Assembly (NCBI RefSeq): GCF_029625335.1
Contig: NZ_CP121111.1
Span: 2,604,001 to 2,668,000, forward strand
Direction: 5' to 3'
DNA: 64,000 nucleotides
Origin: Flavobacterium nitratireducens
Lineage (GTDB): Bacteria > Bacteroidota > Bacteroidia > Flavobacteriales > Flavobacteriaceae
Positions 9,061-18,170 of the stretch are shown here, piece after piece. Each line of letters opens with the position of its first letter. The stretch's first letter is position 1. The notes below the pieces were generated by a model. The model was not told the origin of the DNA. It made no database searches and saw only the letters and a program-made list of their open reading frames with translations. The position numbers and the translations under genes are program-made.

Positions 9061-9976
9061 CAAGTTGCTAGTTTAAAGTAGATAAAAAAGCAAAGCAAAG
9101 GATAAGTAAATTTGTTTTGCCGACATAAAAACTTTACCAATGCTTTGCAAAGACAAAATTATCTCAATTTTTGTTTAATCGATGATATATTACAAGGAAT
9201 TGAACACAAAGAAGACAAAAGACGACAAGTAAGTGATAGTGAAATCATATTGACAGCAATAGTATCATCAACAAGTTTTTATGGGAATCATGCCTCCGCG
9301 ATTCGTTTTATGAAACAATACGGTTTTATTCCCAATATGCTGGAAGAAAGCCGATTTAACCGACGACTTCATAAAGTTGGTAAGCTACTTTATGAGCTAT
9401 TTGAAATTGTAAGTTCTTATTTTAAAAGCATTTGCTGTGAAATGCAATATATTATTGATTCCTTTCCTGTTGCAGTATGTAACAATATGAGAATCCATAA
9501 TTGTAAAATTCTTAAGGATAAAAAATGGAGAGGTTACACCGCTAGTATGCGGAACTATTTTTATGGGATTAAAGTACAACTGATTACTACAAAGGACGGT
9601 ATTCCAATAGCTTTTCACTTTACCCCTGGGAAAACAGCCGATGCAAAAGCACTTGGAAAAATGATAGATAAATTACCCGCAGAAGCCTCTATTTATGGAG
9701 ATAGTGCTTACTTAGATTATGGCTTGGAAGACAGCGCATTTGAGAGAAAATGTATTTTACTAAAGATCCAAAGAAAGTCAAATTCTAAAAGGATAGACAC
9801 TTTAGAACAAAAAAACGAAAAATTAAAAATGAGAAAAAGAGTAGAAACTAAAATTAGCGATATTAAAAAACTTTTCCCAAGAACTATACATGCAGTGACT
9901 TTGGAGGGTTTTTTAATAAAGCTAACTTTGTTTGTATTCGGATTGCAATTAAATAAATCAATAAACTAGCAACTTG
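9061..9976 (+). mobile_element. IS982-family insertion sequence, copy 1
   Basis: 916 bp. Perfect 15-bp terminal inverted repeats CAAGTTGCTAGTTTA (9061-9075) and its complement at 9962-9976. Both sides carry the 8-bp direct repeat AATTAATT (9053-9060 and 9977-9984), which reads as a target duplication and fits IS982-type transposition. Because that repeat is itself palindromic, the inverted match extends further, to 24 bp (9052-9075 / 9962-9985). It sits between porV and gldJ where porU is normally found. Confidence 0.8.
9112..9969 (+). CDS. IS982-family transposase
   Basis: 285 aa DDE transposase. First catalytic Asp in YIIDSFPVAVCNNMRI, second in YGDSAYLDYG, and a C-terminal RVETKISDIKKLFPRTIHAV that matches the E-containing IS982 motif. 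An upstream in-frame stop at 9103-9105 and no ATG before residue 105 force a TTG start at 9112. The ORF appears intact and runs into the right inverted repeat. It is a different lineage from the two other IS982 copies in this window, which share GDRGYLS and FSQLCDQF motifs. Confidence 0.85.
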   Translation: MFCRHKNFTNALQRQNYLNFCLIDDILQGIEHKEDKRRQVSDSEIILTAIVSSTSFYGNHASAIRFMKQYGFIPNMLEESRFNRRLHKVGKLLYELFEIVSSYFKSICCEMQYIIDSFPVAVCNNMRIHNCKILKDKKWRGYTASMRNYFYGIKVQLITTKDGIPIAFHFTPGKTADAKALGKMIDKLPAEASIYGDSAYLDYGLEDSAFERKCILLKIQRKSNSKRIDTLEQKNEKLKMRKRVETKISDIKKLFPRTIHAVTLEGFLIKLTLFVFGLQLNKSIN

Positions 9977-10196
9977 AATTAATTAATGAAACAATAATTG
10001 TAGATAATCGGATTGTATAAAGGCATTTTTATTAAAAAAACCAAAATTCTAAAAAAAAGGTATTAAGTATGCGTTTGAATAATAAAAAGTATAAATTTGC
10101 GTTAAATTTAAAATTTTGATATAATAATTTACAGTGTGCTTGTTGGTTAATCGTTAATTATTATATTGCAGCCGTTAAAGACACCTTGAAAAGAGT

Positions 10197-11861
10197 ATGA
10201 AAGTAAATAAAATTATAGTTTTTCGATTACTGTTGTCAGTGATAGTAACTTTAGGTTTTGCTAGTTGTAGTAAAAAATCTAGTTCTAAAGGTTCTTCTAG
10301 AGCTACTGGTTGGAATGTGGACAATAAAACAGTTGCTAAAAAACAAGAAGCTGGTCCAGGTTTAGTTTTTGTTGAAGGAGGAACATTTACCATGGGTAAA
10401 GTACAGGACGATGTAATGCATGATTGGAATAATACTGCCACTCAGCAACATGTTCAATCCTTTTATATGGATGAAACGGAGGTTACTAATTTTATGTATT
10501 TAGAATATTTGGACTGGGTAAAGTTAGTATTTCCACCAGATGAATACAAAGAGGTTTATGATGGTGCGGTACCAGATACATTAGTTTGGAGAAATCGATT
10601 AGGATATAACGAAACGATGACAAATAACTACTTAAGGCATCCTGCTTATGCAGAATATCCTGTAGTAGGTGTTAATTGGATCCAAGCAGTTGATTTTGCT
10701 AAATGGAGAACAGATCGTGTTAATGAGGCTGTTTTGGAACAAAATGGTTATTTGAAAAAGAATGCAAAAACAGAAGATGTTACAGCTGAGAATGCTTTTA
10801 ATACCGAAGCTTATTTGATGTCGCCATCAACTGCTCGTGGTGGTAGTTCAGAAATTGTATTGCAAAAAACAAAAGGAAGAGCTGTAAAAGGTAAAGATGG
10901 AAGTACTTCAGGTCAAAAAAATGTGTACGCACAACGTTCTTCAGGAATTATTATGCCAGAATATAGACTTCCAACAGAGGCTGAATGGGAATATGCAGCA
11001 GCTGCCGATGTAGGTCAAAGAGAGTATAATATTTATAAAGGTCAAAAGAAATATCCTTGGTCAGGTGAATATACACGTTCTGGAAAAAGACAAAGTAAAG
11101 GGGATCAATTAGCAAACTTTAAGCAAGGAAATGGAGATTATGGTGGAATTGCAGGTTGGTCTGATGATGGTGCTGATATTACAAACGCAGTGAAATCTTA
11201 TGCGCCTAATGATTTTGGATTATACGATATGGCAGGTAACGTTGCTGAATGGGTTGCTGATGTTTACCGTCCTATTGTAGATAACGAAATGAATGATTTC
11301 AATTATTTTAGAGGTAACGTTTATTATAAAAATAAAATTGGTGCTGATGGAAAAATTGAAGTGGTGACTAAAGAAAATATGAAATATGATACCTTAAGTA
11401 ACGGTAAAGTTATAGCTAGAAGTTTTCCAGGTCAAATTGCACAGGTGGCAGTTGATGAAAAGGAAACTTACTTAAGGCAAAATTTCGATAAGAGTAATAA
11501 TATCAGTTATAGAGATGGAGATAAGCAATCTTCAAGATATTATAACTTTGGTTCGTCTGAAGCTGATAATGCTAAAGAAAAAGAGATTGCTACAATGTAT
11601 AACTCGCCTAAACATAATGTAACAACAGATAGTTTAGGGAATATGGTAAGAAGTTACGATAAATCAAGTAAGAGAACTACTTTAATCAATGATAAAATTA
11701 GAGTGTACAAAGGTGGTTCTTGGAGAGATAGAGCCTATTGGTTAGATCCAGCTCAAAGAAGGTATTTTCCTCAAGACATGGCAACTGATTATATAGGATT
11801 TAGATGCGCGATGTCAAGAGTAGGATCTAAATCAGATAAAAGAAAATCACCAAGAAATTAA
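10197..11861 (+). CDS. gldJ: Gliding-motility/T9SS lipoprotein GldJ
   Basis: 554 aa. Lipoprotein signal LLLSVIVTLGFASCSKK with the lipid-attached Cys at about residue 24, then a formylglycine-generating-enzyme (FGE-sulfatase) like domain. Visible motifs: FVEGGTFTMGKVQDD, MDETEVTNFMYLEYL, PEYRLPTEAEWEYAAAAD, DFGLYDMAGNVAEWVADVY, and the C-terminal KGGSWRD...GFRCAMS. GldJ is an outer-membrane lipoprotein required for gliding and for stability of GldK and T9SS function. The C-terminal tail RVGSKSDKRKSPRN is short. It is followed by a terminator and murF, the conserved Flavobacterium order. A weak TTTG/TAAATTTG pair at 10074-10099 (14-bp spacing) may be its promoter. Confidence 0.95.
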   Translation: MKVNKIIVFRLLLSVIVTLGFASCSKKSSSKGSSRATGWNVDNKTVAKKQEAGPGLVFVEGGTFTMGKVQDDVMHDWNNTATQQHVQSFYMDETEVTNFMYLEYLDWVKLVFPPDEYKEVYDGAVPDTLVWRNRLGYNETMTNNYLRHPAYAEYPVVGVNWIQAVDFAKWRTDRVNEAVLEQNGYLKKNAKTEDVTAENAFNTEAYLMSPSTARGGSSEIVLQKTKGRAVKGKDGSTSGQKNVYAQRSSGIIMPEYRLPTEAEWEYAAAADVGQREYNIYKGQKKYPWSGEYTRSGKRQSKGDQLANFKQGNGDYGGIAGWSDDGADITNAVKSYAPNDFGLYDMAGNVAEWVADVYRPIVDNEMNDFNYFRGNVYYKNKIGADGKIEVVTKENMKYDTLSNGKVIARSFPGQIAQVAVDEKETYLRQNFDKSNNISYRDGDKQSSRYYNFGSSEADNAKEKEIATMYNSPKHNVTTDSLGNMVRSYDKSSKRTTLINDKIRVYKGGSWRDRAYWLDPAQRRYFPQDMATDYIGFRCAMSRVGSKSDKRKSPRN

Positions 11862-11880
11862 TTTCTAAAACATAATAACT

Positions 11881-11911
11881 AAAAGCCCTTTGATTAGGGC
11901 TTTTGTTTTTT
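11881..11911 (+). terminator. Intrinsic terminator after gldJ
   Basis: AAAAGCCCT and AGGGCTTTT arms followed by a T-rich tail, 19 bp after the gldJ stop and immediately before murF. It supports the later ATG (11924) as the murF start, because the TTG at 11903 lies inside the hairpin. Confidence 0.8.
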
Positions 11912-11923
11912 AATCAGTTTAAT

Positions 11924-13210
11924 ATGGATATCAATTACATTCATAATTTATTTTTAAAATCTTCAGGAGTGTCTATAGATACTCGTAAAATTGAAAAAGG
12001 ATCAATGTTTGTTGCTATTAAAGGCGAGCGTTTTGATGCTAATACTTTTGCTAAAGAGGCCCTAGAAAAAGGTGCTTCTTCTGTGCTAATTGACAATCAA
12101 AATTATTATATTGATGAGCGAACAGTTTTAGTTGAAGATAGTTTGCTTGCGCTACAAGAATTAGCTAAGTTTCATAGAAATTATTTAAAAGTTCCTATTG
12201 TTGCATTAACAGGGAGTAATGGTAAGACAACAACAAAAGAATTGATTAATGTTGTTTTATCTAAAAAATTCAAGACTAAGGCAACTGTTGGTAATTTAAA
12301 TAATCATATTGGTGTGCCTTTGACTTTATTGTCTTTTGATGAAAATACTGAAATGGGTATTGTTGAAATGGGTGCTAATCATCAAAAAGAAATTGAATTT
12401 CTTTGCGAAATTGCTCAGCCAGATTATGGGTATATAACTAATTTTGGTAAGGCGCATTTAGAGGGTTTTGGTGGTGTTCAAGGCGTTATAAAAGGAAAAA
12501 GCGAGATGTATCATTATATTTCAAAAAATGATAAATTGGCTTTTATTAATCTTGATGATGCTATTCAGGTTGAAAAATCAAAAGTTTTAAATCATTATTC
12601 TTTTGGTGTAAATAAGGAGGAAGCAGATGTACAAATAGCTGGAATTAGAGCTAACCCTTTTGTTGAAATTAGTTTTGATGGTTTGGATATAAAAACGCAT
12701 TTGATTGGTTTGTATAACGCTAATAATATTAATGCAGCTCTAACTATTGGAAGGTTTTTCGAAATAGATGCTGTAGCGATTAAAGAAGCATTGGAAAGTT
12801 ATGTGCCTGCAAATAATCGATCGCAGATTCTGCAAAAAGGGTCTAATGAAATTATATTAGATGCTTATAATGCTAATCCTAGTAGTATGGTGGTGGCTAT
12901 TACTAATTTTTTACAGCTTGAAAAGCCTAATAAAATCATGGTTTTAGGTGATATGTTTGAACTTGGAGAAGAGAGCCAAAAAGAACATGAAGCTTTAGTC
13001 GATTCTTTGAAAAATGAAGATAGAGTGAAATGTTATTTTGTGGGTAAAGCTTTTAATGAATGCGCTAGGGAAAAAGCTAATTTTCATTTTTATGAAACAT
13101 TCGAATTGTTTTCTGCAGCTTTAACTTCAGTTGCTTTTGCAAATAATACTATTTTAATCAAAGGTTCTAGAGGAATGGCTTTGGAACGTACTTTGGATTT
13201 TATCAAATAA
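11924..13210 (+). CDS. murF: UDP-N-acetylmuramoyl-tripeptide--D-alanyl-D-alanine ligase
   Basis: 428 aa from the ATG at 11924 (MDINYIHNLFLKSSGVSIDT). The in-frame TTG at 11903 would begin inside the gldJ terminator, so it is rejected. ATP-binding loop VALTGSNGKTTTKELI, Mur-ligase motifs VGNLNNHIGVPLTLL and IVEMGANHQKEIEFL, and the C-terminal ILDAYNANPSSM are all present. MurF adds D-Ala-D-Ala to UDP-MurNAc-tripeptide, the last cytoplasmic step of the peptidoglycan precursor. Its place after gldJ matches other flavobacteria. Length is normal. Confidence 0.95.
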   Translation: MDINYIHNLFLKSSGVSIDTRKIEKGSMFVAIKGERFDANTFAKEALEKGASSVLIDNQNYYIDERTVLVEDSLLALQELAKFHRNYLKVPIVALTGSNGKTTTKELINVVLSKKFKTKATVGNLNNHIGVPLTLLSFDENTEMGIVEMGANHQKEIEFLCEIAQPDYGYITNFGKAHLEGFGGVQGVIKGKSEMYHYISKNDKLAFINLDDAIQVEKSKVLNHYSFGVNKEEADVQIAGIRANPFVEISFDGLDIKTHLIGLYNANNINAALTIGRFFEIDAVAIKEALESYVPANNRSQILQKGSNEIILDAYNANPSSMVVAITNFLQLEKPNKIMVLGDMFELGEESQKEHEALVDSLKNEDRVKCYFVGKAFNECAREKANFHFYETFELFSAALTSVAFANNTILIKGSRGMALERTLDFIK

Positions 13211-13271
13211 TTTAAGGAAACCGAGTTTAATTTTGAAATAGAATTATAACTGTTTTCTAATATAAAAAGTT

Positions 13272-13322
13272 AACTTTAGATTTGAGTTGATGAAACAACT
13301 ACAAGTCTAAAGTTTTTTTATT
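13272..13322 (+). terminator. Intrinsic terminator after murF
   Basis: Perfect 9-bp arms AACTTTAGA (13272-13280) and TCTAAAGTT (13306-13314) with an inner AGTTG/CAACT stem, followed by a T-rich stretch. It ends right at the glpD start, leaving almost no room for a separate glpD leader. Confidence 0.7.
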
Positions 13323-13325
13323 TTG

Positions 13326-14879
13326 ATGGATAGAACAGAAAAGTTTAATCAGCTTCGTACTACTTCTGAATTTGATTTTGTTATAATTGGGGGAGGGGCA
13401 ACAGGTTTAGGTTGTGCTGTGGATGCGGCTAGCCGAGGTTATAAAACATTGCTTGTAGAGAAATATGATTTTGCAAAAGGGACTTCAAGTCGATCAACCA
13501 AGTTGGTTCATGGAGGGGTAAGGTATTTGGCTCAGGGAAATATTCATCTTGTTCGAGAAGCCTTATTGGAACGTGGTCGAATGTTGCGTAATGCGCCACA
13601 TGTTTGTCATGCTTTAGGATTTGTGGTTCCAGTGTATAATTATTGGGATAAATTCTATTATGGTTTTGGTTTGTGGATGTATGATTTTTTATCAGCAAAA
13701 TTTAGTTTGGGTAAAACCAAATTACTTTCAAAAGAAGAAACCTTAGAACATCTGCCTGATTTAGATGCGACTCAATTAAAAGGCGGTATTCTATATTATG
13801 ATGGTCAATTTGATGATAGTAGGTTGGCAATTAATTTAGCTCAAACAGCATCGGAACAAGGTGCTTTAGTATTGAATTATTGCGGCGTTTCAAAATTTAT
13901 AAAAGAAAATGGAAAAATTATTGGAGTCCATCTTCAAGATGAATTGACTAATGCGGATTTTTTAGTTAAATCTAAGGTGGTAATTAATGCAACTGGAGTT
14001 TTTTCGGATGCTGTTTTGCAAAAATCAGAAGAGAATTTAGAACCTATTGTAGCTCCATCTCAAGGCATACATTTAGTTGTAGATAGTTCCTTTTTTCATA
14101 GTTCATCTGCAATGTTAATTCCGAAAACCTCAGATGGCAGGGTTTTATTCTTAATTCCTTGGCATAATAAATTATTATTGGGTACGACTGATACACCAGT
14201 AAAAAATGTCGCATTGGAGCCAAAAGCATTTGAAGAAGAAATAAATTTCATCATTAATCATTTTAATAAATATGCGCTTAAGACAATTCAAAAAAGTGAT
14301 GTAGATAGTGTATTTGTAGGTTTGAGGCCATTGGTGAAAACAGCTTCTGTAAAAAACACTGCTATTTTGTCTAGAGAGCATTTGCTTAAGGTGTTTCCAT
14401 CTGGTTTGTTGACTATTATAGGAGGAAAGTGGACTACTTATAGAACTATGGCTGAACAATCGATAAATAAAGCGATACCGCTTTCGGGTTTGGATTTTAT
14501 TCGTTCAAAAACGCGTCATCTAAAGATTCATGGTTACGCTAATGCAAAATCTATTTCTCATTTAGCCATCTACGGTGCTGATGCAATTGCGATTGAAAAT
14601 ATGATAGCTGATGATATTTCGATATCAGAAAAAATCCATCCTAAGTATCCCTATACGAAAGCTGAGGTGGTTTGGGCTGTTCGAAAAGAAATGGCTATGA
14701 CTGTAGAAGATGTATTGGCAAGGAGAGTACGTTTATTGTTTTTAGATGCCAGGGCAGCGATAGAAGCTGCACCAATGGTAGCTCGAATTTTAGCTTTTGA
14801 ATTAGGAAAAGATGCAATTTGGGAAGAAGAACAGCTATTGTTTTTTAAAAATATAGCTAAAAATTATTTATTGGTTTAA
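13326..14879 (+). CDS. glpD: Glycerol-3-phosphate dehydrogenase (FAD)
   Basis: 517 aa from the ATG at 13326 (the TTG directly before it would add one residue only). FAD-binding GxGxxG at the N-terminus (DFVIIGGGATGLGCAVDAAS), the GlpD signature GTSSRSTKLVHGGVRYL, the central VVINATGVFSDAVL and LIPWHNKLLLGTTDTP, then IIGGKWTTYRTMAEQ and a C-terminal helical domain. It oxidises glycerol-3-phosphate to dihydroxyacetone phosphate and passes electrons to quinone at the inner membrane. Stand-alone gene; no glpK or glpF neighbour is seen. Confidence 0.93.
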   Translation: MDRTEKFNQLRTTSEFDFVIIGGGATGLGCAVDAASRGYKTLLVEKYDFAKGTSSRSTKLVHGGVRYLAQGNIHLVREALLERGRMLRNAPHVCHALGFVVPVYNYWDKFYYGFGLWMYDFLSAKFSLGKTKLLSKEETLEHLPDLDATQLKGGILYYDGQFDDSRLAINLAQTASEQGALVLNYCGVSKFIKENGKIIGVHLQDELTNADFLVKSKVVINATGVFSDAVLQKSEENLEPIVAPSQGIHLVVDSSFFHSSSAMLIPKTSDGRVLFLIPWHNKLLLGTTDTPVKNVALEPKAFEEEINFIINHFNKYALKTIQKSDVDSVFVGLRPLVKTASVKNTAILSREHLLKVFPSGLLTIIGGKWTTYRTMAEQSINKAIPLSGLDFIRSKTRHLKIHGYANAKSISHLAIYGADAIAIENMIADDISISEKIHPKYPYTKAEVVWAVRKEMAMTVEDVLARRVRLLFLDARAAIEAAPMVARILAFELGKDAIWEEEQLLFFKNIAKNYLLV

Positions 14880-15004
14880 TATTTCAAATCTGTAAATATT
14901 TTACATTCAGTTGTTTGTGTTTTGGTGTTCGGCTTTTTGTTTTTTTAGTTAATTTTTTTTCTTTTTAGTTTCTCTAAAATGTTTTTTTATCGGGAAAAAC
15001 ATTC

Positions 15005-15012
15005 TATATTTG
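15005..15012 (+). promoter_or_regulatory. -7 element of tRNA-Ser promoter
   Basis: TATATTTG matches TAnnTTTG and ends 33 nt before the tRNA. A TTG -33 box at the expected distance is not present; that region is a T-run. Confidence 0.5.
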
Positions 15013-15044
15013 CACTCGCAATCGCAAAACGATTGTGCCTTATT

Positions 15045-15129
15045 GGAGAAATGGCAGAGCGGTCGAATGCGGCAGTCTTGAAAACTGTTGACTGTAACAG
15101 GTCCGGGGGTTCGAATCCCTCTTTCTCCG
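15045..15129 (+). tRNA. tRNA-Ser (anticodon TGA)
   Basis: 85 nt. Acceptor arms GGAGAAA / TTTCTCC with discriminator G, anticodon loop CTTGAAA with TGA, a long variable arm and the T-arm GGGGGTTCGAATCCCT. CCA is not encoded. The last 16 nt of the gene, plus the following C, form the left attachment site of island 1 and are restored by the element, so the tRNA stays complete. Confidence 0.95.
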
Positions 15130-15130
15130 C
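15114..15130 (+). repeat. attL of island 1
   Basis: AATCCCTCTTTCTCCGC, overlapping the T-arm and acceptor 3' end of tRNA-Ser. Identical to 27962-27978. Confidence 0.9.
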
Positions 15131-15152
15131 TGGGTTTCTAAAAAACCTAATC

Positions 15153-15188
15153 AAAACCCTTTAAATCGTATGATTTAGAGGGTTTTTC
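15153..15188 (+). terminator. Intrinsic terminator after tRNA-Ser, island side
   Basis: Arms AAAACCCTTTAAATC and GATTTAGAGGGTTTT (one mismatch) around GTAT, with a T-tail. It is supplied by the island and replaces the displaced chromosomal terminator at 27981-28010. Confidence 0.75.
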
Positions 15189-15231
15189 CATTTTACCCAT
15201 ATTCAAAATATTCATAGTTTCTCATTTTAAA

Positions 15232-15255
15232 GGTGTACAATTCGGGGTACTAGAA
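15232..15255 (+). repeat. Island-end repeat, left copy (possible integrase arm site)
   Basis: GGTGTACAATTCGGGGTACT, near-identical to 27887-27906 (GGGGTACAATTAGGAGTACT) just inside the other island end. Related GTACA-containing motifs also occur at 17595-17608 and 17766-17778. Paired end repeats next to a tyrosine integrase suggest arm-type binding or excision sites. Confidence 0.5.
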
Positions 15256-15380
15256 TACTTGTTTAAAATAGGTACCCCTATCTCTTGTAACCCTTTAAAA
15301 ACAAAGGGTTCAAATAACAGACATCTTGTTTTGTGTTGGTAATAATTTTAAATTAATTACTAATTAAAAAGGTCACCACC

Positions 15381-16628
15381 ATGAACACAACAATCACTAT
15401 TCTTTTTTACTTAAAAAGAGCCAAAGCCAATACCCTAGGCTTAGCACCAATTTTCCAAAGAATAACTATTGAAGGGAAAAGATTAGAAAGCAGCACAGGT
15501 AAATACATAAATCCTGAAAGATGGTCCACAGAAATGTCGAAAATGAAAGGTAACTCAGAAGAGACTAGAACGGTAAATAGTCATCTTGAAATGTTACGAG
15601 CTAAAGTTTATGAAATTGAGAAAAAATTGTTCATGAAACAAATACCAATAACATATGAAAACTTCAAGAACGAGATACAAGGCAAAAAAGAACGCGAGCG
15701 AATGCTTGTTCCAATCTTCGAAGAACACAACCGTAAAATTAAAGAACTAGTTGGACAAGAATATGCTCCAGGAACATTAGAACGGTATCAAACTTCTTTA
15801 AAGCATACAAAAGACTTTCTCTTCTGGAAGTATAACATTTCGGATATCAATATTGAAAAGATAGACCATTCATTTATTATGGAATACGAATTCTATTTGC
15901 GTAGTGTCAGAAAGTGTGCTAATAACACAGCTGTAAAGTACATCAAGAACTTTCACAAAATCATTAACCAATGTTTGGCCAATGGATGGCTAAATAAAGA
16001 TCCTTTTGCAAACTACAAATCAAAAGTAAAAGAAGTAACTCGTGAATTCCTAACTGAAAAAGAAATTGAAACAATATTAAACAAACGATTTGTTTCAGAA
16101 CGATTAGAACTTGTTCGCGATATTTTCATTTTTAGCTGCTTTACCGGACTAGCTTATATCGATGTAAAGCAATTAACCTTGGATAATATTTCATTGGGGA
16201 TTGATGGCGATAAATGGATTTTCAAAAACCGACAAAAAACAGAGACAACCTCTAAAATTCCATTATTACCAGTAGCACAAGAAATCATTAATAAATATGT
16301 TGAACATCCTGTTTGCAAAAATGAAAATCGTCTACTTCCTATATTATCCAATCAAAAAATGAATGCATACCTAAAAGAAATTGTAGATGTTTGTGAAATC
16401 AACAAAGACTTAACATTTCATATTGCACGACATACTTTTGCAACAACAGTAACTTTATCAAATGGTGTACCTTTAGAAACAGTAAGCAAAATGCTTGGTC
16501 ATACCAATCTAAAAACAACCCAACATTATGCTAAAATTTTAGATAAAAAAATCAGCGAAGACATGATGATTTTAAAATCAAAATTTGCATCTAAAGCAGA
16601 AAATAATAAAAAGCTAGGTGCTGTCTGA
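15381..16628 (+). CDS. Tyrosine recombinase/integrase of island 1
   Basis: 415 aa. N-terminal Arm-DNA-binding region typical of Bacteroidota integrases (ITILFYLKRAKANTLGLAPI, VNPERW-like YINPERWS), a core-binding SAM-like domain, and a catalytic domain with all active residues: Arg in RDIFIFSCFTGLAYIDV, Lys in KTETTSKIPLLP, HIARHTFATT (HxxR), LGHTNLKTTQHYAKI (H and Tyr nucleophile). Length and motifs are intact. It lies 250 bp inside attL and reads away from the tRNA, the common arrangement for tRNA-targeted elements. It is the only one of three integrases here without a frameshift. Confidence 0.93.
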   Translation: MNTTITILFYLKRAKANTLGLAPIFQRITIEGKRLESSTGKYINPERWSTEMSKMKGNSEETRTVNSHLEMLRAKVYEIEKKLFMKQIPITYENFKNEIQGKKERERMLVPIFEEHNRKIKELVGQEYAPGTLERYQTSLKHTKDFLFWKYNISDINIEKIDHSFIMEYEFYLRSVRKCANNTAVKYIKNFHKIINQCLANGWLNKDPFANYKSKVKEVTREFLTEKEIETILNKRFVSERLELVRDIFIFSCFTGLAYIDVKQLTLDNISLGIDGDKWIFKNRQKTETTSKIPLLPVAQEIINKYVEHPVCKNENRLLPILSNQKMNAYLKEIVDVCEINKDLTFHIARHTFATTVTLSNGVPLETVSKMLGHTNLKTTQHYAKILDKKISEDMMILKSKFASKAENNKKLGAV

Positions 16629-16727
16629 TTTGGTTCGATGTTGATAACTTTTTAACATAAAACAAGATAAAAATTTAATACAAAATGGTTTAATTTGATA
16701 CTCTAAACTTAACCATTTTGTCGTTTT

Positions 16728-17560
16728 ATGAAGCCCTATGATTTCAACTATTTTTACGAATTTGAATGCGAATATGAAGCATTAAAAAATACTAAATCTG
16801 ATGTTTTAGAGCTTTGTCACAAGATGATTGAATTCATTCAAGAAAAACTTAAAGAGCTTGGAAAATGACTTAAAAACCACATTTTTAACACCATTCAAGA
16901 GGAAATTCAGTTCTTCAAAGAACTAAAACCAAAATTGGTTTCTAAAATAATATACCATCAGCAACTATTAAAAATTGAAGGCTCATTACCACCTACAAAA
17001 AAGAAGAAAAAAAGCACTATGAAAAGGAATTAGTAAAACTCTACGAGTATGGTATGAGTAACAAAGAATTCTATGAATACTATCGTTCAAAAGGATCTTA
17101 TAAAGACGAAGAATATTTTGTCCGTAAGCAATACAAAAACTTATGGGATAACTGTTCGCATTTAATTTCAGATTCAAAATTATGTACATCACATGATTTC
17201 ATTTTAGCAACATTTATTGCCAACGAAATTCTTGAAGGTTATTTAGAAAAGAAATTACAAGAATTAAATGGGAATCATTTAATCAACAACTCTTTATTAA
17301 ACAGCAACCTCAACTGGACCGCTTCCAAAGTAGATTTAGTAGAATTAATCTATGCACTACAACTTTCTGGAGCAATTAATGCTGGAAATTGTGATGTAAA
17401 AGAGATAGCAACATATTTCGGTAAAATGTTTAATGTGGATATTGAAGACAATATCTACAGGGCGTTTATTGATATCAAGTCACGAAAAACCATCCAAACC
17501 AAATTCTTGAACTCCATTACGGAGAACCTCAACCGTAAAATGAAAGAAGATGAACTATAA
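16728..17560 (+). pseudogene. RteC-like regulator, broken by a stop and a frameshift
   Basis: Read together, three segments give an RteC-domain protein, the regulator type known from CTnDOT-like conjugative transposons. Segment 1 (ATG 16728, 46 codons) stops at TGA 16866-16868. The same frame continues as LKNHIFNTIQEEIQFFKELK and PKLVSKIIYHQQLLKIEGSL, then runs out after a poly-A stretch (AAGAAGAAAAAAAGC, about 17000-17014). The -1 frame then continues into the 17054-17560 ORF with the RteC-typical YEYGMSNKEFYEYYRSKGSY, EEYFVRKQYKNLW and SHDFILATFIANEI. One nonsense codon and one shift make a decayed gene more likely than programmed frameshifting, although the A7 run could slip. Confidence 0.7.
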
Positions 17561-17561
17561 A

Positions 17562-17590
17562 AATCCAAGGCTAAAACCTTGGATTTTTTT
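17562..17590 (+). terminator. Intrinsic terminator after RteC-like gene
   Basis: AATCCAAGG / CCTTGGATT arms with a 6-nt loop and seven T residues, immediately after the stop. Confidence 0.85.
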
Positions 17591-17835
17591 CCCAACTTGT
17601 GTACAACTTGTGAAAAGTTATACAGGTATACTCTTTTCAGAGTTTCCAACGTGTTTTTCTCAAATTTAGAATGATGTAAATTTTCACTCCTCATAAAGTT
17701 AAATACTCAAACCCAACAATAATAAGGTTTAACAAACTATTTAATAAAAAATCATTCCCAACTTGAGTACACCTTGTGAATTAAAAACAACCAATTGAAA
17801 GTAATTTGTACTATAACAAATCAAATACTTTCATC

Positions 17836-18135
17836 ATGAATTTACATCCTAAAAAGCTTTTCCCAGAAATCGACAACATCGAATTATTAAACCATCAAGT
17901 AGTAACAAAACGTGATTTACTAAACTTTGGTAACTTACTACTAAACGAAATAAAATCATCTTCTCAAAAAGAAGAAATACCACAATGGCTAAAGTCTTCT
18001 GAAGTTCGTAAACTACTTAAAATCTCTCCAGGAACACTTCAAAATCTACGTATAAACGGAACACTTAAATTCAAACGCATTGGTGGTATCATTTACTACA
18101 AATACGAGGACATCCATAAAATGCTAAACCAATAG
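17836..18135 (+). CDS. Helix-turn-helix (excisionase-like) DNA-binding protein
   Basis: 99 aa from the ATG at 17836 (MNLHPKKLFPEIDNI). A TTG ten codons earlier is less likely. The C-terminal half is an HTH_17/MerR-like fold as found in excisionases and small regulators of Bacteroidota mobile elements: PQWLKSSEVRKLLKISPGTL, then LRINGTLKFKRIGGIIYYKY. Such proteins often act in excision or in control of the neighbouring replication genes. It lies 35 bp before the replication-initiator-like gene and is likely co-transcribed with it. Confidence 0.75.
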   Translation: MNLHPKKLFPEIDNIELLNHQVVTKRDLLNFGNLLLNEIKSSSQKEEIPQWLKSSEVRKLLKISPGTLQNLRINGTLKFKRIGGIIYYKYEDIHKMLNQ

Positions 18136-18170
18136 CTAATCACTAGTTACTAATCGCTAATTACTAAAAA

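Noticed and set aside
9397..9618. Minus-strand ORF inside the IS982 transposase
   Set aside because: It lies wholly within an intact transposase in another frame and shows no family motif.
16990..17016. Programmed -1 frameshift at the A7 run of the RteC-like gene
   Set aside because: The run could slip, but an independent in-frame TGA at 16866 would still interrupt the protein, so decay is the simpler reading.
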